From: Mucilaginibacter empetricola
Lineage (GTDB): Bacteria; Bacteroidota; Bacteroidia; Sphingobacteriales; Sphingobacteriaceae
Assembly (NCBI RefSeq): GCF_024808665.1
Contig: NZ_JANUBZ010000001.1
Coordinates: 620,001-684,000, forward strand
Length of the DNA stretch: 64,000 bases
Direction: 5' to 3'
Shown here: positions 42,294 through 51,406 of the stretch, in pieces
How the letters are laid out: each line of letters starts with the position of its first letter
How positions within the stretch are numbered: position 1 is the stretch's first letter
Program-made: the position numbers and the translations under genes
Notes under the pieces: generated by a model
Databases searched by the model: none
What the model saw: only the letters and a program-made list of their open reading frames with translations
What the model was told of the DNA's origin: nothing

Positions 42294-42298
42294 TCACT

Positions 42299-44646
42299 AT
42301 GGCTTTCCTCCCTGAAGATATTTTGCTGCAGATCTTTGAAAAATCTGCAGCCTGCTTACTGATGAAAGCCGACGCGCCCGATTTCACGATCGTTACCGCA
42401 AGTGACGCCTATTGCCGGCTGACCGGCCTAGCCCGAGAACAGATCGTAGGCAAGGGTGCATTTTCGATATTTCCTGACCAGGCCAATGACCCCAAGGGAG
42501 CTAACCTCACCCGGCAGGCCATCATGGATGCCATTTCCAACAAAAAACAAACCCAAATACCAGAATACGCTTACCATATCGCGGACCCGGAAACGAAGGC
42601 AATTACTGAATTTTGGTGGTCAAGTACGTTTGACCCCATAACCGGTCCGGATGGCGAAGTGGCTTATGTGCTGGGTACCGCTATCGACCTGACCGATAAA
42701 GTAAAAAACCGGAAACTCCTGCAATATGGCGAAGATCGTTTAAACCGCTTTTTTATGCAGGCGCCAGCCGGCATTTGTATTTTGAGCGGGCCCGAACTCA
42801 CGTTCGAACTGATCAACCCGCTCTACCAGCAACTTTTTCCCGGCCGTGACATCCTGGGAAAACCGATGCTGGAAGCCATTCCCGAGGTCAAAGGAGCACC
42901 CATTTGGGATGTCCTGCAAAACGTTTATACAACAGGTGAGACCTTTGAAGGCAATGAATTATTAATACCGCTGGCTCGTACAGCGGATGGACCGGTCGAG
43001 GACCGGTACTTCAACTTTATTTACCAGGCACGACGGAATGCCAGCGAAGAGATAGATGGCATTCTCGTTTTTGTCATCGAAGTGACCGCAACGGTTCAGG
43101 CACAACAACAACTGCAATTACTGATCAATATGCTACCAGCGTCCGTAGTGGTCATCCGCGGGCCGGAACTCATCGTGGAAATGATCAACCAGGCCAATTT
43201 GGACTACTGGAACAAAACAACGGAAGAGGTAATTGGCAAACCTCTTTTAGCCATATTGCCGGAACTGATTGACCAGCCTTTTCCCGGTCAACTACGGCAG
43301 GTCATGATTACGGGTGAAATCATTGATGTCAAGGAAAGCCCGGTTTTATTTGAAAAACCAGATGGCAGCGTCCGCGAAACTTTCGTGGATTATACCTATC
43401 AGCCGCTCACCGATAACAATGGCCAATATACCGGCGTCCTGGTAATGTCTTCGGAAATTACCGACCGGGTATTGGCCAAACGGCAGGTCGAACAAAGTGA
43501 AGAGAACCTACAAAATATGATCGCGCAGGCACCGGTAGCTATGTGTATCCTGTCCGGCCCGGATCATGTCATCACCGTCGCTAACCAATTAATGGTGGAA
43601 CTTTGGGGCAAGCCGCAGGCGGCGGTCATGAACAAACCTGTTTTCGATGCGCTGCCTGATGCCCGCGGCCAGGGGCTGGAGGAAGTCATGAAAAACGTAT
43701 ACCAAACCGGGGAAACCTTTTATGCCAGGGAACTACCGGTATCGTTAATTCGTCACGGACTGCCGGATATCGTCTACCAAAATTTCGTTTACCAGGCATA
43801 CCGTGACGCGACCGGCCAAATCGCGGGCGTATTCGCCATCACCATCGATGTGACCGAACAGGTGCTGGCCCGCCAAACCATCGAAAAGAGCCAGGCAGAG
43901 TTGCTGGAGACAAAATACAACTGGAGGCCGAGCTGGAAACCAGCAAACAAGTTCAGCGGCAGAAAGACGATTTTATCGGCATGGCCAGCCATGAATTAAA
44001 AACCCCGCTGACCTCGCTGAACGCCTTACTCCAGGTGGCCAGTCTAAAACTCAAGAACAGTGAGGACCCTTTCCTGGCCGGCGCTATGGAAAAATCTAAC
44101 ATCCAGGTCAAACGCATGACCGCTATGATCAACGGCTTCTTGAATATCTCGCGCCTGGAATCCGGCAAAATATATATCGAGAAACAAAATTTCGATATGG
44201 AAGCCTTGATCAAAGACATGATCTCGGAGGCCAGCCTGACCGCCAGCACCCACCTGATGCATTTTGTCCAGTGCCCGCCCATCCCTGTAAACGCTGACCG
44301 AGATAAAATCGGTTCCGTCATCTCCAACCTGATCAATAATGCCGTGAAATATTCACCCAAAGGAAAAAATATCGAAATCGCCTGCAAGACGAAAGATAAC
44401 CAGTTGGTTGTCAGCATTAAAGATGAAGGAATGGGAATTAAGCGGGACGATCTCACCAAAATATTTGACCGCTATTACCGGGTGCAAACTAACAATACCC
44501 AGCACATTGCTGGCTTCGGCATCGGTTTATATCTGAGTGCCGAAATTATTCACCGGCATGGCGGCGAAATTTGGGCAGAAAGCGAAAGTGGTGTTGGTTC
44601 CATCTTTTATTTTAGCCTGCCGCTGGAAACAATTTGGGCTGTTTGA
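42299..44646 (+). pseudogene. Multi-PAS histidine kinase split by a frameshift
   Basis: One ORF (42299-43999) encodes four PAS domains, then runs off-frame after SQAELLETKYN. A second, continuing from about 43922 and ending at 44646, carries the coiled-coil linker (LEAELETSKQVQRQKDDFIG), HisKA (MASHELKTPLTSLNALLQVA) and HATPase_c (NLINNAVKYSPK, GFGIGLYLSAEI). Joined by one base shift near 43910-43922 they form a standard PAS kinase of ~780 residues. As read, the sensor and catalytic halves are made separately or the gene is dead. Confidence 0.85.
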
Positions 44647-44744
44647 GTTTGGCACCAAAAAACGTGCGCATATCACTTTCCTTGAAAAGCGGGATGAGTT
44701 GCATAAGTTTAAATAGGAAAATGAATTGATGAACTTACTTTTTG

Positions 44745-46199
44745 TCAGGAAGTCGGCAGGCTAAACCAAAAAACGCTTCCCTCTCCAAGCGTACTGCGGG
44801 CACCGATCTCACCGCCGTGGCGCTTAACAATCTCGGCACAGATGAATAGCCCAAGACCCAGGCCGGAGTACTTACTGCCCTTGTTCTCAACCTGATAGTA
44901 ACGGTCAAAAAGATGCGGTATTTTCTCTTCAGCGATACCGGGACCTTTATCAACTACTTCAACCAAAACATTGGCTCCAGCGTTTTTTAAATTGATAAAA
45001 ATTTGTTTGCTATCGGGCGCATATTTAATGGCATTGGTAATAAAATTGGCGATGACCTGCTCGATTCTGCCCTCATCAGCGAAAACCTGCAATGTATCAT
45101 CGCCTCCAATAATGATCTCATAGCGCTGATCGATCCGTATATGATGCACACAGTCACTGATAAGCCCGGCAAGATTAAATATTGATTTATTCAAGTGCAA
45201 TTGGCCCTGGTTCATCTGACTGGCATTCAACAGGTCTTCTACCAGCGCATTTACCTTGTCGACATTCCGATTGGCCTTTTCTATCAGTCCCGGCACCATT
45301 TTATTTGATGGATCATTTTTCAACCGGTCAAGTAATTGCAAAACGGCCTTTAAACTGGTGATCGGCGTTTTTAATTCATGGCTGGCGATACTGATAAATT
45401 CATCTTTTTTCTTTAACGCGTTGATATGATCATTAATGTTAGCGCAGGAGCCAAACCAATTGGTCATATTGCCTTCCTCATCCAAAAACAACGCGGACTT
45501 CAATAAATGCCACTCGTAAATTCCTTCCCGGTTAAGAAGTCGGATCTCTTTTTGTAAATGTTCACCTGTTTCAATTGATCTGTACCAAACTTTTAACAGC
45601 TCCCGGAGGTCATCTTTATGAACTTTGGAAAGCACAAAAGAGGATCGGGTGTCTTCGCCGTTACAATTAAAGTATTGACAAAAACGGGCGTTCACATAAT
45701 CTATGTTTCCTTTTGCTGTTGTCGTCCAAATGATCTCCGGTACCAGGTCGGCCATAAACTGCAAGCGTTTTTTCTCACTTTCAGCGACCCTTTTGGAATG
45801 CAGTATTTCCTTTTCGTAATTCTTCCGTTCGGTGGTGTTGGTTAATACCGCGTTGATGGCCTGCAATTTGCTGTGCTCATCCAGCAAGGCTGAAGCATTT
45901 AACAGCACGGCTATTAAGGAACCATCTTTACGCAAGATCTCATAGCTGAATTCTTTGACTGCCTTACTTATACTAGCTACCGGCCAAAAGAACATTTCAA
46001 AATGCATCTGTCCGCCCTTTGTGAGTAAAGATGCAAACTTTTGGCCGAGCAATTCCTTTTCCTCGTAACCCAGCCAATTCAGTAAAGTTAAATTGATCTT
46101 GATGATCTTTCCGTCAGCAGACAGGGAAAAATAGCCGCAAGGGGCATTTTGATACAACTGCTCCGCATCGATCAGTTGTGCCAATAAATCATTTTCCAT
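44745..46199 (-). CDS. PAS-domain histidine kinase coupled to an RsbQ-like hydrolase
   Basis: 484 residues: N-terminal PAS (QLIDAEQLYQNAPCGYFSLS), a second PAS-like domain, HisKA (IASHELKTPITSLKAVLQLL) and HATPase_c (NFITNAIKYAPDSKQ; DKGPGIAEEK; GLGLGLFICAEI). Cytosolic. It overlaps the hydrolase gene upstream by 11 bp, so the two are translated together; the receiver protein precedes them in the same direction. The operon order (receiver, hydrolase, kinase) suggests that a product of the hydrolase is sensed by the PAS domain. Confidence 0.9.
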   Translation of the reverse strand: MENDLLAQLIDAEQLYQNAPCGYFSLSADGKIIKINLTLLNWLGYEEKELLGQKFASLLTKGGQMHFEMFFWPVASISKAVKEFSYEILRKDGSLIAVLLNASALLDEHSKLQAINAVLTNTTERKNYEKEILHSKRVAESEKKRLQFMADLVPEIIWTTTAKGNIDYVNARFCQYFNCNGEDTRSSFVLSKVHKDDLRELLKVWYRSIETGEHLQKEIRLLNREGIYEWHLLKSALFLDEEGNMTNWFGSCANINDHINALKKKDEFISIASHELKTPITSLKAVLQLLDRLKNDPSNKMVPGLIEKANRNVDKVNALVEDLLNASQMNQGQLHLNKSIFNLAGLISDCVHHIRIDQRYEIIIGGDDTLQVFADEGRIEQVIANFITNAIKYAPDSKQIFINLKNAGANVLVEVVDKGPGIAEEKIPHLFDRYYQVENKGSKYSGLGLGLFICAEIVKRHGGEIGARSTLGEGSVFWFSLPTS

Positions 46200-47013
46200 T
46201 TTCCTCAGTATGGAGATAGGTCTTTATCGCATTGATCGTTTCTACAGGCTCACTGATATGCGGACAATGGCCAGTAGCGTTCAGCAACACAAATTCATTA
46301 CCTGGTGTATGTTCATGAAAATACTGGCCAACCGCTAAAGGCGCGATCACATCCTCGGAACATTGCAGCGTCAAACTCTTTACTTTAAGTTTAGACAAAT
46401 CGTCGCGGTTATCTGAAAAGAAGGTTACCCGTGCGAACGCGCGGGCAATGTCCGGATCGGTGGAACAGAAGCTATCGGTCAGGAATTCACCCAACTCCGG
46501 CCTTTCGGGGTTAGCCATAATCGCCGGGGCCATTGCGCTGGACCAGCCCAGGTAATTGCTGTCCATAAATTCAAACAAATTTTCAAGGTCCTGCCTTTCA
46601 AAACCGCCGGTATAATCGGTTGTATTCAGGTATCGTGGCGAGGGGCCGATAAACACCAGCCTGGAAAAAAATTCCGGATGCTGCACCGCGGCTAATAAAC
46701 CAACCATACTACTAACCGAATGACCGACAAAAATGGTATTGGTTAATTCAAGCGCCTCGCAGAGATCAAGCACATCCTGAACATACCCATCCAGGCTTTT
46801 ATATTTATCAGCGCTATATTGGCTGACGTCCGATTGCCCTGAACCTGTGTAATCGAAAAGGACCACTTTATAATCCTCTGTAAAAGCATCGACAATAAAT
46901 TTCCAGGCACGCTGGTCACAACCGAATCCATGTGCAAAGAGCATCACTTGTTCACCGTCACCGATCACTTTCACATTATTACGCTTTATAACAGCCTCAG
47001 CTTTCATCATCAT
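46189..47013 (-). CDS. RsbQ-like alpha/beta hydrolase
   Basis: 274 residues, closely resembling B. subtilis RsbQ and plant KAI2/D14 receptors along most of its length: FAHGFGCDQRAWKFIVDAF, VVLFDYTGSGQSD, VGHSVSSMVG (nucleophilic Ser), FCSTDPDIARAFARVTFFSD, CSEDVIAP (Asp) and GHCPHISEP (His). The catalytic triad is intact. In Bacillus, RsbQ is required for RsbP, a PAS-PP2C phosphatase in the energy-stress pathway. Here the neighbour is a PAS histidine kinase instead. The ligand is unknown. Starts at 47010 and 47007 are also possible. Confidence 0.9.
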   Translation of the reverse strand: MMMKAEAVIKRNNVKVIGDGEQVMLFAHGFGCDQRAWKFIVDAFTEDYKVVLFDYTGSGQSDVSQYSADKYKSLDGYVQDVLDLCEALELTNTIFVGHSVSSMVGLLAAVQHPEFFSRLVFIGPSPRYLNTTDYTGGFERQDLENLFEFMDSNYLGWSSAMAPAIMANPERPELGEFLTDSFCSTDPDIARAFARVTFFSDNRDDLSKLKVKSLTLQCSEDVIAPLAVGQYFHEHTPGNEFVLLNATGHCPHISEPVETINAIKTYLHTEENGK

Positions 47014-47046
47014 GTAGCGGATTTTGCTAAAGATACCTAAACGTTC

Positions 47047-47427
47047 TTACTTTAACACCAATTCCTTCACCATGCCGGACAACTGTTCAATATCAAAAGG
47101 CTTAGCCATGTAATCGTCAGCGCCGCAATTCTGGCAAATTTGTTGAATGTCACGTTCGGCGGATAGCAGGATGATCGGTATAAAAGCGGTTACGGGTTGC
47201 GATTTCAGGCGCAGACAGATCTCCGCGCCTTCCCGGCCGAGCGTTGAAAGCCGCAGATCCAGCAAGATCAGATCTGGTTTGATTTCTGATAATCGTTCAC
47301 TGTCAGATCCGGTCTCTGATAAGACCACCTTGTAGCCCTCTTCGGAAAAGATAAGATCCAGTATGCTCAATATGTTAGCGTCATCCTCAATGATCAGCAA
47401 CTTCTTTTGTCTTACCTGGTTGTACAT
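47047..47427 (-). CDS. Stand-alone response-regulator receiver
   Basis: 126 residues, one REC domain and no output domain. Acidic pocket EDD near residue 14, phosphoacceptor Asp in DLILLDLRLS, Thr/Ser in LLSAE and conserved Lys in AKPFDIEQ. Separated by 33 bp from the RsbQ-like hydrolase gene downstream in the same direction, so a single operon of receiver, hydrolase and kinase is likely. Acts as a phosphate carrier or by protein-protein contact. Confidence 0.9.
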   Translation of the reverse strand: MYNQVRQKKLLIIEDDANILSILDLIFSEEGYKVVLSETGSDSERLSEIKPDLILLDLRLSTLGREGAEICLRLKSQPVTAFIPIILLSAERDIQQICQNCGADDYMAKPFDIEQLSGMVKELVLK

Positions 47428-47639
47428 GGTTATTGCATGACAATAATCGCTCCTCTAAATTTCAGGCGGTTAAACAGCCCTTATTATTCGCAGACGGAGT
47501 AGTACCGGACAAACTATTCTGCTTATAACGAATTAATGGGTCATAAAAAAGACAATAACTAATTTTAGCCTGCCACCGCTGGGCTAAACATTTTTTGATC
47601 AGTGTTGTTAAAACGGCGACCTTATGATTACGGAGCCTG

Positions 47640-47819
47640 ATGAAAAAGAAAAATAGTTTTGTGAGTGAGAGTTTATCTTTCGAAGATTTTGAACAAGCCA
47701 TCGCCCAACGCCCTGGCCGAGCTGTAGCGGTCGACGAACTGGTCAAAGATCGGCTTTCAGCCGAAAAAGAAGCCAGGCAAAAAGACCGGGAACTGAAGAA
47801 AGCGAAGCGAAAGAAATAA
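47640..47819 (+). CDS. Small basic hypothetical protein (59 residues)
   Basis: ATG at 47640 opens a 59-residue frame reading MKKKNSFVSESLSFEDFEQA followed by a charged, Lys/Arg-rich helix ending KKAKRKK and TAA at 47817-47819. It looks real by composition and amphipathic helix pattern, and a minus-strand ORF over the same region is Ser/Phe-rich and unlikely to be coding. No known family; perhaps a nucleic-acid-binding or ribosome-associated small protein. Confidence 0.4.
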   Translation: MKKKNSFVSESLSFEDFEQAIAQRPGRAVAVDELVKDRLSAEKEARQKDRELKKAKRKK

Positions 47820-48027
47820 AACATTTCAACAGTAGCGCTGTAAGGAATAGCCATTATATCCGACCAATGGAATAATGGCGTCTTCTTTAAAATTCTCTTT
47901 GTTCTGCTGGCTGTTTCTGCTCGCAATGGTCATATTGGCTGGAGCGTGCTGTCATATCAGCAGTTAAAGGCTATCGCTCAGTTCTTTTGGTTGTAAGGAC
48001 ACTTCAAATATTTTCGATTGATTATTG

Positions 48028-48035
48028 TAGCTTTG
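48028..48035 (+). promoter_or_regulatory. -7 box (TAGCTTTG) of the cupin anti-sigma-like gene
   Basis: TAGCTTTG fits TAnnTTTG, ending 6 nt before the ATG at 48042; the transcript would have almost no leader. It supports 48042 rather than 48018 as the start. Confidence 0.45.
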
Positions 48036-48041
48036 TCGCTC

Positions 48042-48608
48042 ATGGATATCAGGTCCTATATTGATAACGGGAATTTAGAACAGCATTGTTTTGAGTTTAA
48101 CGACGAGGTCGCCGCCTTGCGCTTAACTTATCCCGAGATCGATCAGGAACTGAACCAAATCGAACTTACGCTCGAACAATTGGCCCAAAGCCAGGCCATT
48201 ATACCCCGGCCACAGCTTAAAAACAAGATACTCGCCGCATTGGAAGACCAGATCGACCTGGACAACCTGCCGCCGACCAGTAAATATTCTAATTATGAAA
48301 GCTGGCTGAAAGCGGTAGAACACCTCATTCCAGCGGAGCCGTTTGAAGATTTTTTTGCCCAGGTATTGCAGCAAAATGACCAAATCGCGCAAACTTTAGT
48401 CATCACCAAACTGAATGTACCGGAAGAAGTACACGAAATGATCTCGGAGAGTTTCTTTATTTTAAAAGGAACTTGTACCTGCACCGTCGGCAAAGAAATA
48501 TTTACCCTGAATGCCGGTGACCACTTGAATATCCCACTGCATACCCATCATGATATCCGGATCGATTCACCTTATGTGATCGCGATCTTGCAGCACCAGT
48601 TCGCCTGA
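48042..48608 (+). CDS. Cupin-domain anti-sigma-like protein
   Basis: 188 residues. The N-terminal ~100 residues (MDIRSYIDNGNLEQHCFEFN, then VAALRLTYPEIDQELNQIEL) resemble the N-terminal domain of RskA/ChrR-like anti-sigma factors of Bacteroidota, without a zinc-binding HxxxCxxC. The C-terminal part is a cupin (SFFILKGTCTCTVGKEIFTL ... NAGDHLNIPLHTHHDIRID) with a His cluster that could bind a metal. It may sequester the sigma-like protein encoded two genes on (49012). Acts in the cytosol. Confidence 0.7.
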   Translation: MDIRSYIDNGNLEQHCFEFNDEVAALRLTYPEIDQELNQIELTLEQLAQSQAIIPRPQLKNKILAALEDQIDLDNLPPTSKYSNYESWLKAVEHLIPAEPFEDFFAQVLQQNDQIAQTLVITKLNVPEEVHEMISESFFILKGTCTCTVGKEIFTLNAGDHLNIPLHTHHDIRIDSPYVIAILQHQFA

Positions 48609-48610
48609 AG

Positions 48611-48958
48611 ATGGCGTACTACTGCTCCCTGATCAAAGATTATCTGTTTCGACAGGCCGCACTGCACCAGCTTGATCCCTGGCTGTTCCTCGTACTCTAT
48701 TTAATGAGCAAACTCCTGTTCCTGATCTTTATCGGCCGGGCCGTCAAAAACATCCGACAAAAACGTCCATACCTGCTGCCTTTGCTTTTTGCAGCGTTGG
48801 GTTATAGCTTACCTTATTTATATATGATCATAGCCGGCAAAAATATTCCACTATGGATATTCGGGGTCATTACCGTGATCTACCTGTTCAGCGGCTGGTC
48901 GATTTACACCAAACTCCGGGAGGCGCGCCTGTCTGCGGCAAAAGAAAGGACGATTTAA
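48611..48958 (+). CDS. Small integral membrane protein
   Basis: 115 residues with about three hydrophobic helices (PWLFLVLYLMSKLLFLIFIG, YLLPLLFAALGYSLPYLYMI, IPLWIFGVITVIYLFSGWSI). The start lies 2 nt after the cupin gene stop, so it is co-translated. No family recognised. May be a membrane anchor or transporter-like partner of the sigma-type genes around it. Confidence 0.65.
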   Translation: MAYYCSLIKDYLFRQAALHQLDPWLFLVLYLMSKLLFLIFIGRAVKNIRQKRPYLLPLLFAALGYSLPYLYMIIAGKNIPLWIFGVITVIYLFSGWSIYTKLREARLSAAKERTI

Positions 48959-49011
48959 ACTTGGCATGCTTATGGCTATATACTTCACTCATTGCTATTT
49001 ATATTTTATAA

Positions 49012-49320
49012 ATGCCCCTCAACCTGATTGATCCAAAGGAACTATTAGTACTTGTTCGTGCCAAAACCCGCTCCGGTGCTGAAGCTTTATATGACCAATA
49101 CGCACTAGTTTTACAACTGGCGATCTTTCGCATCGTTGGGGAAAAAGGCCTGACCGATACCTTGCTGGAAAAAACCATTGTTCAAATATGGAATACTACT
49201 GATCAGTATAATGAGCAGGAACTGCCGCTGCTGACCTGGATGTTAGCGATCGCCAAAACTCTGGCCAGGGAATACGTGATAAAACTACCTGAAGGATTTG
49301 TTCCGCTCAAAAACATTTAA
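49012..49320 (+). CDS. Sigma-70 region-2-only protein
   Basis: 102 residues matching ECF sigma region 2 (GAEALYDQYALVLQLAIFRI ... PLLTWMLAIAKTLAREYV), the part that binds core RNA polymerase and the -10 element. It stops before region 4, so it cannot contact a -35 element on its own. It could be a truncated sigma factor, an anti-/co-sigma protein, or a competitor for core enzyme. It lies two genes after the cupin anti-sigma-like protein. Confidence 0.75.
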   Translation: MPLNLIDPKELLVLVRAKTRSGAEALYDQYALVLQLAIFRIVGEKGLTDTLLEKTIVQIWNTTDQYNEQELPLLTWMLAIAKTLAREYVIKLPEGFVPLKNI

Positions 49321-49342
49321 AGCGTTCGGGCGTTATAGCCCC

Positions 49343-49612
49343 ATGGAAAATATAGCTACTTCTAAAAAGCGTTATAGTGACGCTGACCTCGAAGAAGTCA
49401 AACAAGTCATTATACACAAGATGAATAGCGCACGGGAAGAACTGGCCGATCTGTCGGCATCGCTACAAAGCAGTAACCTGAATGGCACCGATGATACCGG
49501 CGGTACCCACGCCACACTGGAAGATGGCGCGGCCACGCTGGACAAGGAGTCTATTCACCAGTTAGCGGGACGGCAGCAAAAGTTCATCCAGCAATTGAAA
49601 GACGACATGTAA
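49343..49612 (+). CDS. DksA/TraR-like protein lacking the C-terminal zinc finger
   Basis: 89 residues from ATG 49343 (the longer frame from 49298 overlaps the sigma-like gene). KKRYSDADLEEVKQVIIHKM and the coiled-coil middle (TLEDGAATLDKESIHQLAGR) match the DksA/TraR N-terminal region that enters the RNA polymerase secondary channel. The usual C4 zinc finger and the C-terminal helix are absent; the protein ends at FIQQLKDDM. Truncation next to an integrase gene suggests loss by insertion; alternatively a short form that competes with full-length DksA. Confidence 0.7.
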   Translation: MENIATSKKRYSDADLEEVKQVIIHKMNSAREELADLSASLQSSNLNGTDDTGGTHATLEDGAATLDKESIHQLAGRQQKFIQQLKDDM

Positions 49613-49618
49613 GTATGA

Positions 49619-49641
49619 GGTGTTCGCATAACACGAACACC
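49619..49641. terminator. Hairpin between the DksA-like gene and the integrase
   Basis: GGTGTTCG (49619-49626) pairs with CGAACACC (49634-49641), 7-nt loop, between the two convergent genes. Without a T-run it is a candidate bidirectional terminator. Confidence 0.5.
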
Positions 49642-49649
49642 AAGTTTCA

Positions 49650-50873
49650 CTACATCTGCATTTCTAATTTTTTTCGTAGCGTGTTCATATCTTCACTTAT
49701 TTTCAGATCAACGATTTTCGCATAATGCTGCGTTTGTTTAAGTGACTTATGCCCTAACATTTTTGACACCGTTTCTATAGGTACGCCATTCGTAAGTGTT
49801 ACTGTAGTAGCAAAGGTATGCCTGGCAATGTGAAAGGTTAGTTTCCTTCTTATGCCGCATAGGTCAGCGATCTCCTTCAAGTACGAATTCGTTTTTTGAT
49901 TCGTCAATACCGGCAGCACAGTACCTTTGCTTACACATTTTGGATGGTCCTGATATTTAGCAAGAATTGCTATCGCATTTGGAAGTAGCGGGAGCCTCGT
50001 ACTTGAATTTGTTTTTTGCCTTGTTGTAGTAATCCACATGCCACCGTCAATTCCTATCACTATATCTGTATTACGTAACTTATAAGCATCAATATAAGCT
50101 AATCCTGTATAACAACTGAATAAGAATATATCGCGGACATGACTAAGTCTTTCGATATCAAATTTTTTGTTGGTAATTCTAATTAATTCCTCTTTGGTCA
50201 AAGCTACTGGAATCACTTCATTTCTCTTGCTTTTAAAACCAAGGAACGGATCGTTGGCCAGCAAACCCCTTTTCATGCATTCCAGTACAATTTTCTTGAA
50301 ATTACCTAAATACTTTATAGCGGCGTTATGACCGCATTTTCTTTCAGTTTTAAGCCAGAACACAAACTGTGATACAAATTCATAATTTAAATCCTTAATC
50401 TCAAAATCATTCTTCTGATACTTCCATTTGATATAGTTGTTTAAATGTGCGCATGCTGTCTTGTAGCGGGTTAAAGTAGCCGGGGCAAACTCTTTGCCTA
50501 TCAAAGCTTTCATCTGTCTGTTATGATCCTGGAACGCTTCCAAAATGAAATGCTTCTTTTGTCCTCTGCCTGTAAAAATATTTTTAATGTTTTCCGCAGT
50601 CACCGGCTTACCGTCATCGATCAGATTTCTTTGTATTTGATTAACCTTGTTGGAAATGGTATCCAGATACCGGTTCAATTCATTTGCCTCTTCATTGATT
50701 TCCGTTGCTCTTCCTGTTTTTGAATTCCATTGATCAGGAATCCATTGCCTTTTGATCGATATTTCCCGGCACTCGCCGTCTACCGTAACGCGCACGTATA
50801 CATACCTTCTCTGTTCTTTTTGATTTTTTGTCTGCTTTAAATAATAAAACAAACCGAAGCTTTTTTCTAACAT
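49650..50873 (-). CDS. Tyrosine recombinase / integrase (second copy)
   Basis: 407 residues, same architecture as the integrase at 33382-34647: arm-binding N-terminus (LFYYLKQTKNQKEQRRYVYV), core-binding domain, and catalytic domain with TGLAYID in place of the canonical Arg I, HIARHTF, LGHKSL and HYAKI. The two enzymes are clearly related but not identical. It lies about 390 bp from the second att-like repeat and probably integrated the 16-kb sensory segment or a neighbouring element. Confidence 0.92.
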   Translation of the reverse strand: MLEKSFGLFYYLKQTKNQKEQRRYVYVRVTVDGECREISIKRQWIPDQWNSKTGRATEINEEANELNRYLDTISNKVNQIQRNLIDDGKPVTAENIKNIFTGRGQKKHFILEAFQDHNRQMKALIGKEFAPATLTRYKTACAHLNNYIKWKYQKNDFEIKDLNYEFVSQFVFWLKTERKCGHNAAIKYLGNFKKIVLECMKRGLLANDPFLGFKSKRNEVIPVALTKEELIRITNKKFDIERLSHVRDIFLFSCYTGLAYIDAYKLRNTDIVIGIDGGMWITTTRQKTNSSTRLPLLPNAIAILAKYQDHPKCVSKGTVLPVLTNQKTNSYLKEIADLCGIRRKLTFHIARHTFATTVTLTNGVPIETVSKMLGHKSLKQTQHYAKIVDLKISEDMNTLRKKLEMQM

Positions 50874-51223
50874 AATAAATTTTAAATATCGCTAAAGCTT
50901 AAAAGCGCTCACCTCAAATCAAAATAATATGACTAAAAGCGGCGGCGATATCCAAACAGGTTGCAATGTAACCATCTGATTATCAACGCTAAAGGAATGT
51001 ATTTATAATAAATTATCAAATTTTATCAAATCACTCATTTTCAATTAGTTATCAATTAAAAAGCGTCTTTCTTCAGAAAAAAAGACGCTACAAAAGACGC
51101 AATAGGATATGGTGCATTTTCGCTGATTTCAACAGAGCCGAAATTCAAAAACCGCTTAATTTCGCTAATTAGGGGGTTTTTACATTTTTAGAAGGAAGGT
51201 TCGAGTTTTTCATAGACCATAAA

Positions 51224-51256
51224 AAAAGCCTCTAAATCATTGATTTAGAGGCTTTT
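51224..51256 (-). terminator. Intrinsic terminator before att-like repeat copy 2
   Basis: AAAAGCCTCTAAATCA (51224-51239) pairs with TGATTTAGAGGCTTTT (51241-51256); the minus-strand transcript ends in a T-run from the plus-strand A's at 51221-51227. Placement relative to the att-like repeat mirrors 35095-35126. If the repeat is the 3' end of a tRNA-like gene, this would be its terminator. Confidence 0.6.
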
Positions 51257-51265
51257 ATGAATTTG

Positions 51266-51406
51266 GCGGAATGGACGGGTCACGAACATCGTTCATAACT
51301 GTCTATATATCACATATTTATATCTTCAAAAAATCAACTACTTTACGAATCACGCAACGGATAAATGATTCTAAATCGTTGGTATAAATATAGCAAATAA
51401 AGCAGA
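51266..51406. repeat. Att-like ~140-bp direct repeat, copy 2
   Basis: Direct repeat of 35149-35288 with three single-base differences in ~135 bp; weaker similarity to about 51440. Opens with the same GCGGAATGGACGGGTCACGA. With copy 1 it bounds 16.1 kb. The gap 50874-51541 otherwise contains only the terminator and this repeat. Confidence 0.75.

Noticed and set aside
47462..47926. 154-residue minus-strand ORF
   Set aside because: Ser/Phe-rich composition, no domain, antisense to a plausible small gene at 47640-47819; likely a shadow frame.
51266..51345. Complete tRNA gene at the att-like repeat
   Set aside because: Only a 3'-end-like segment is present; no acceptor, anticodon arm or D-arm can be folded upstream of it on the minus strand.
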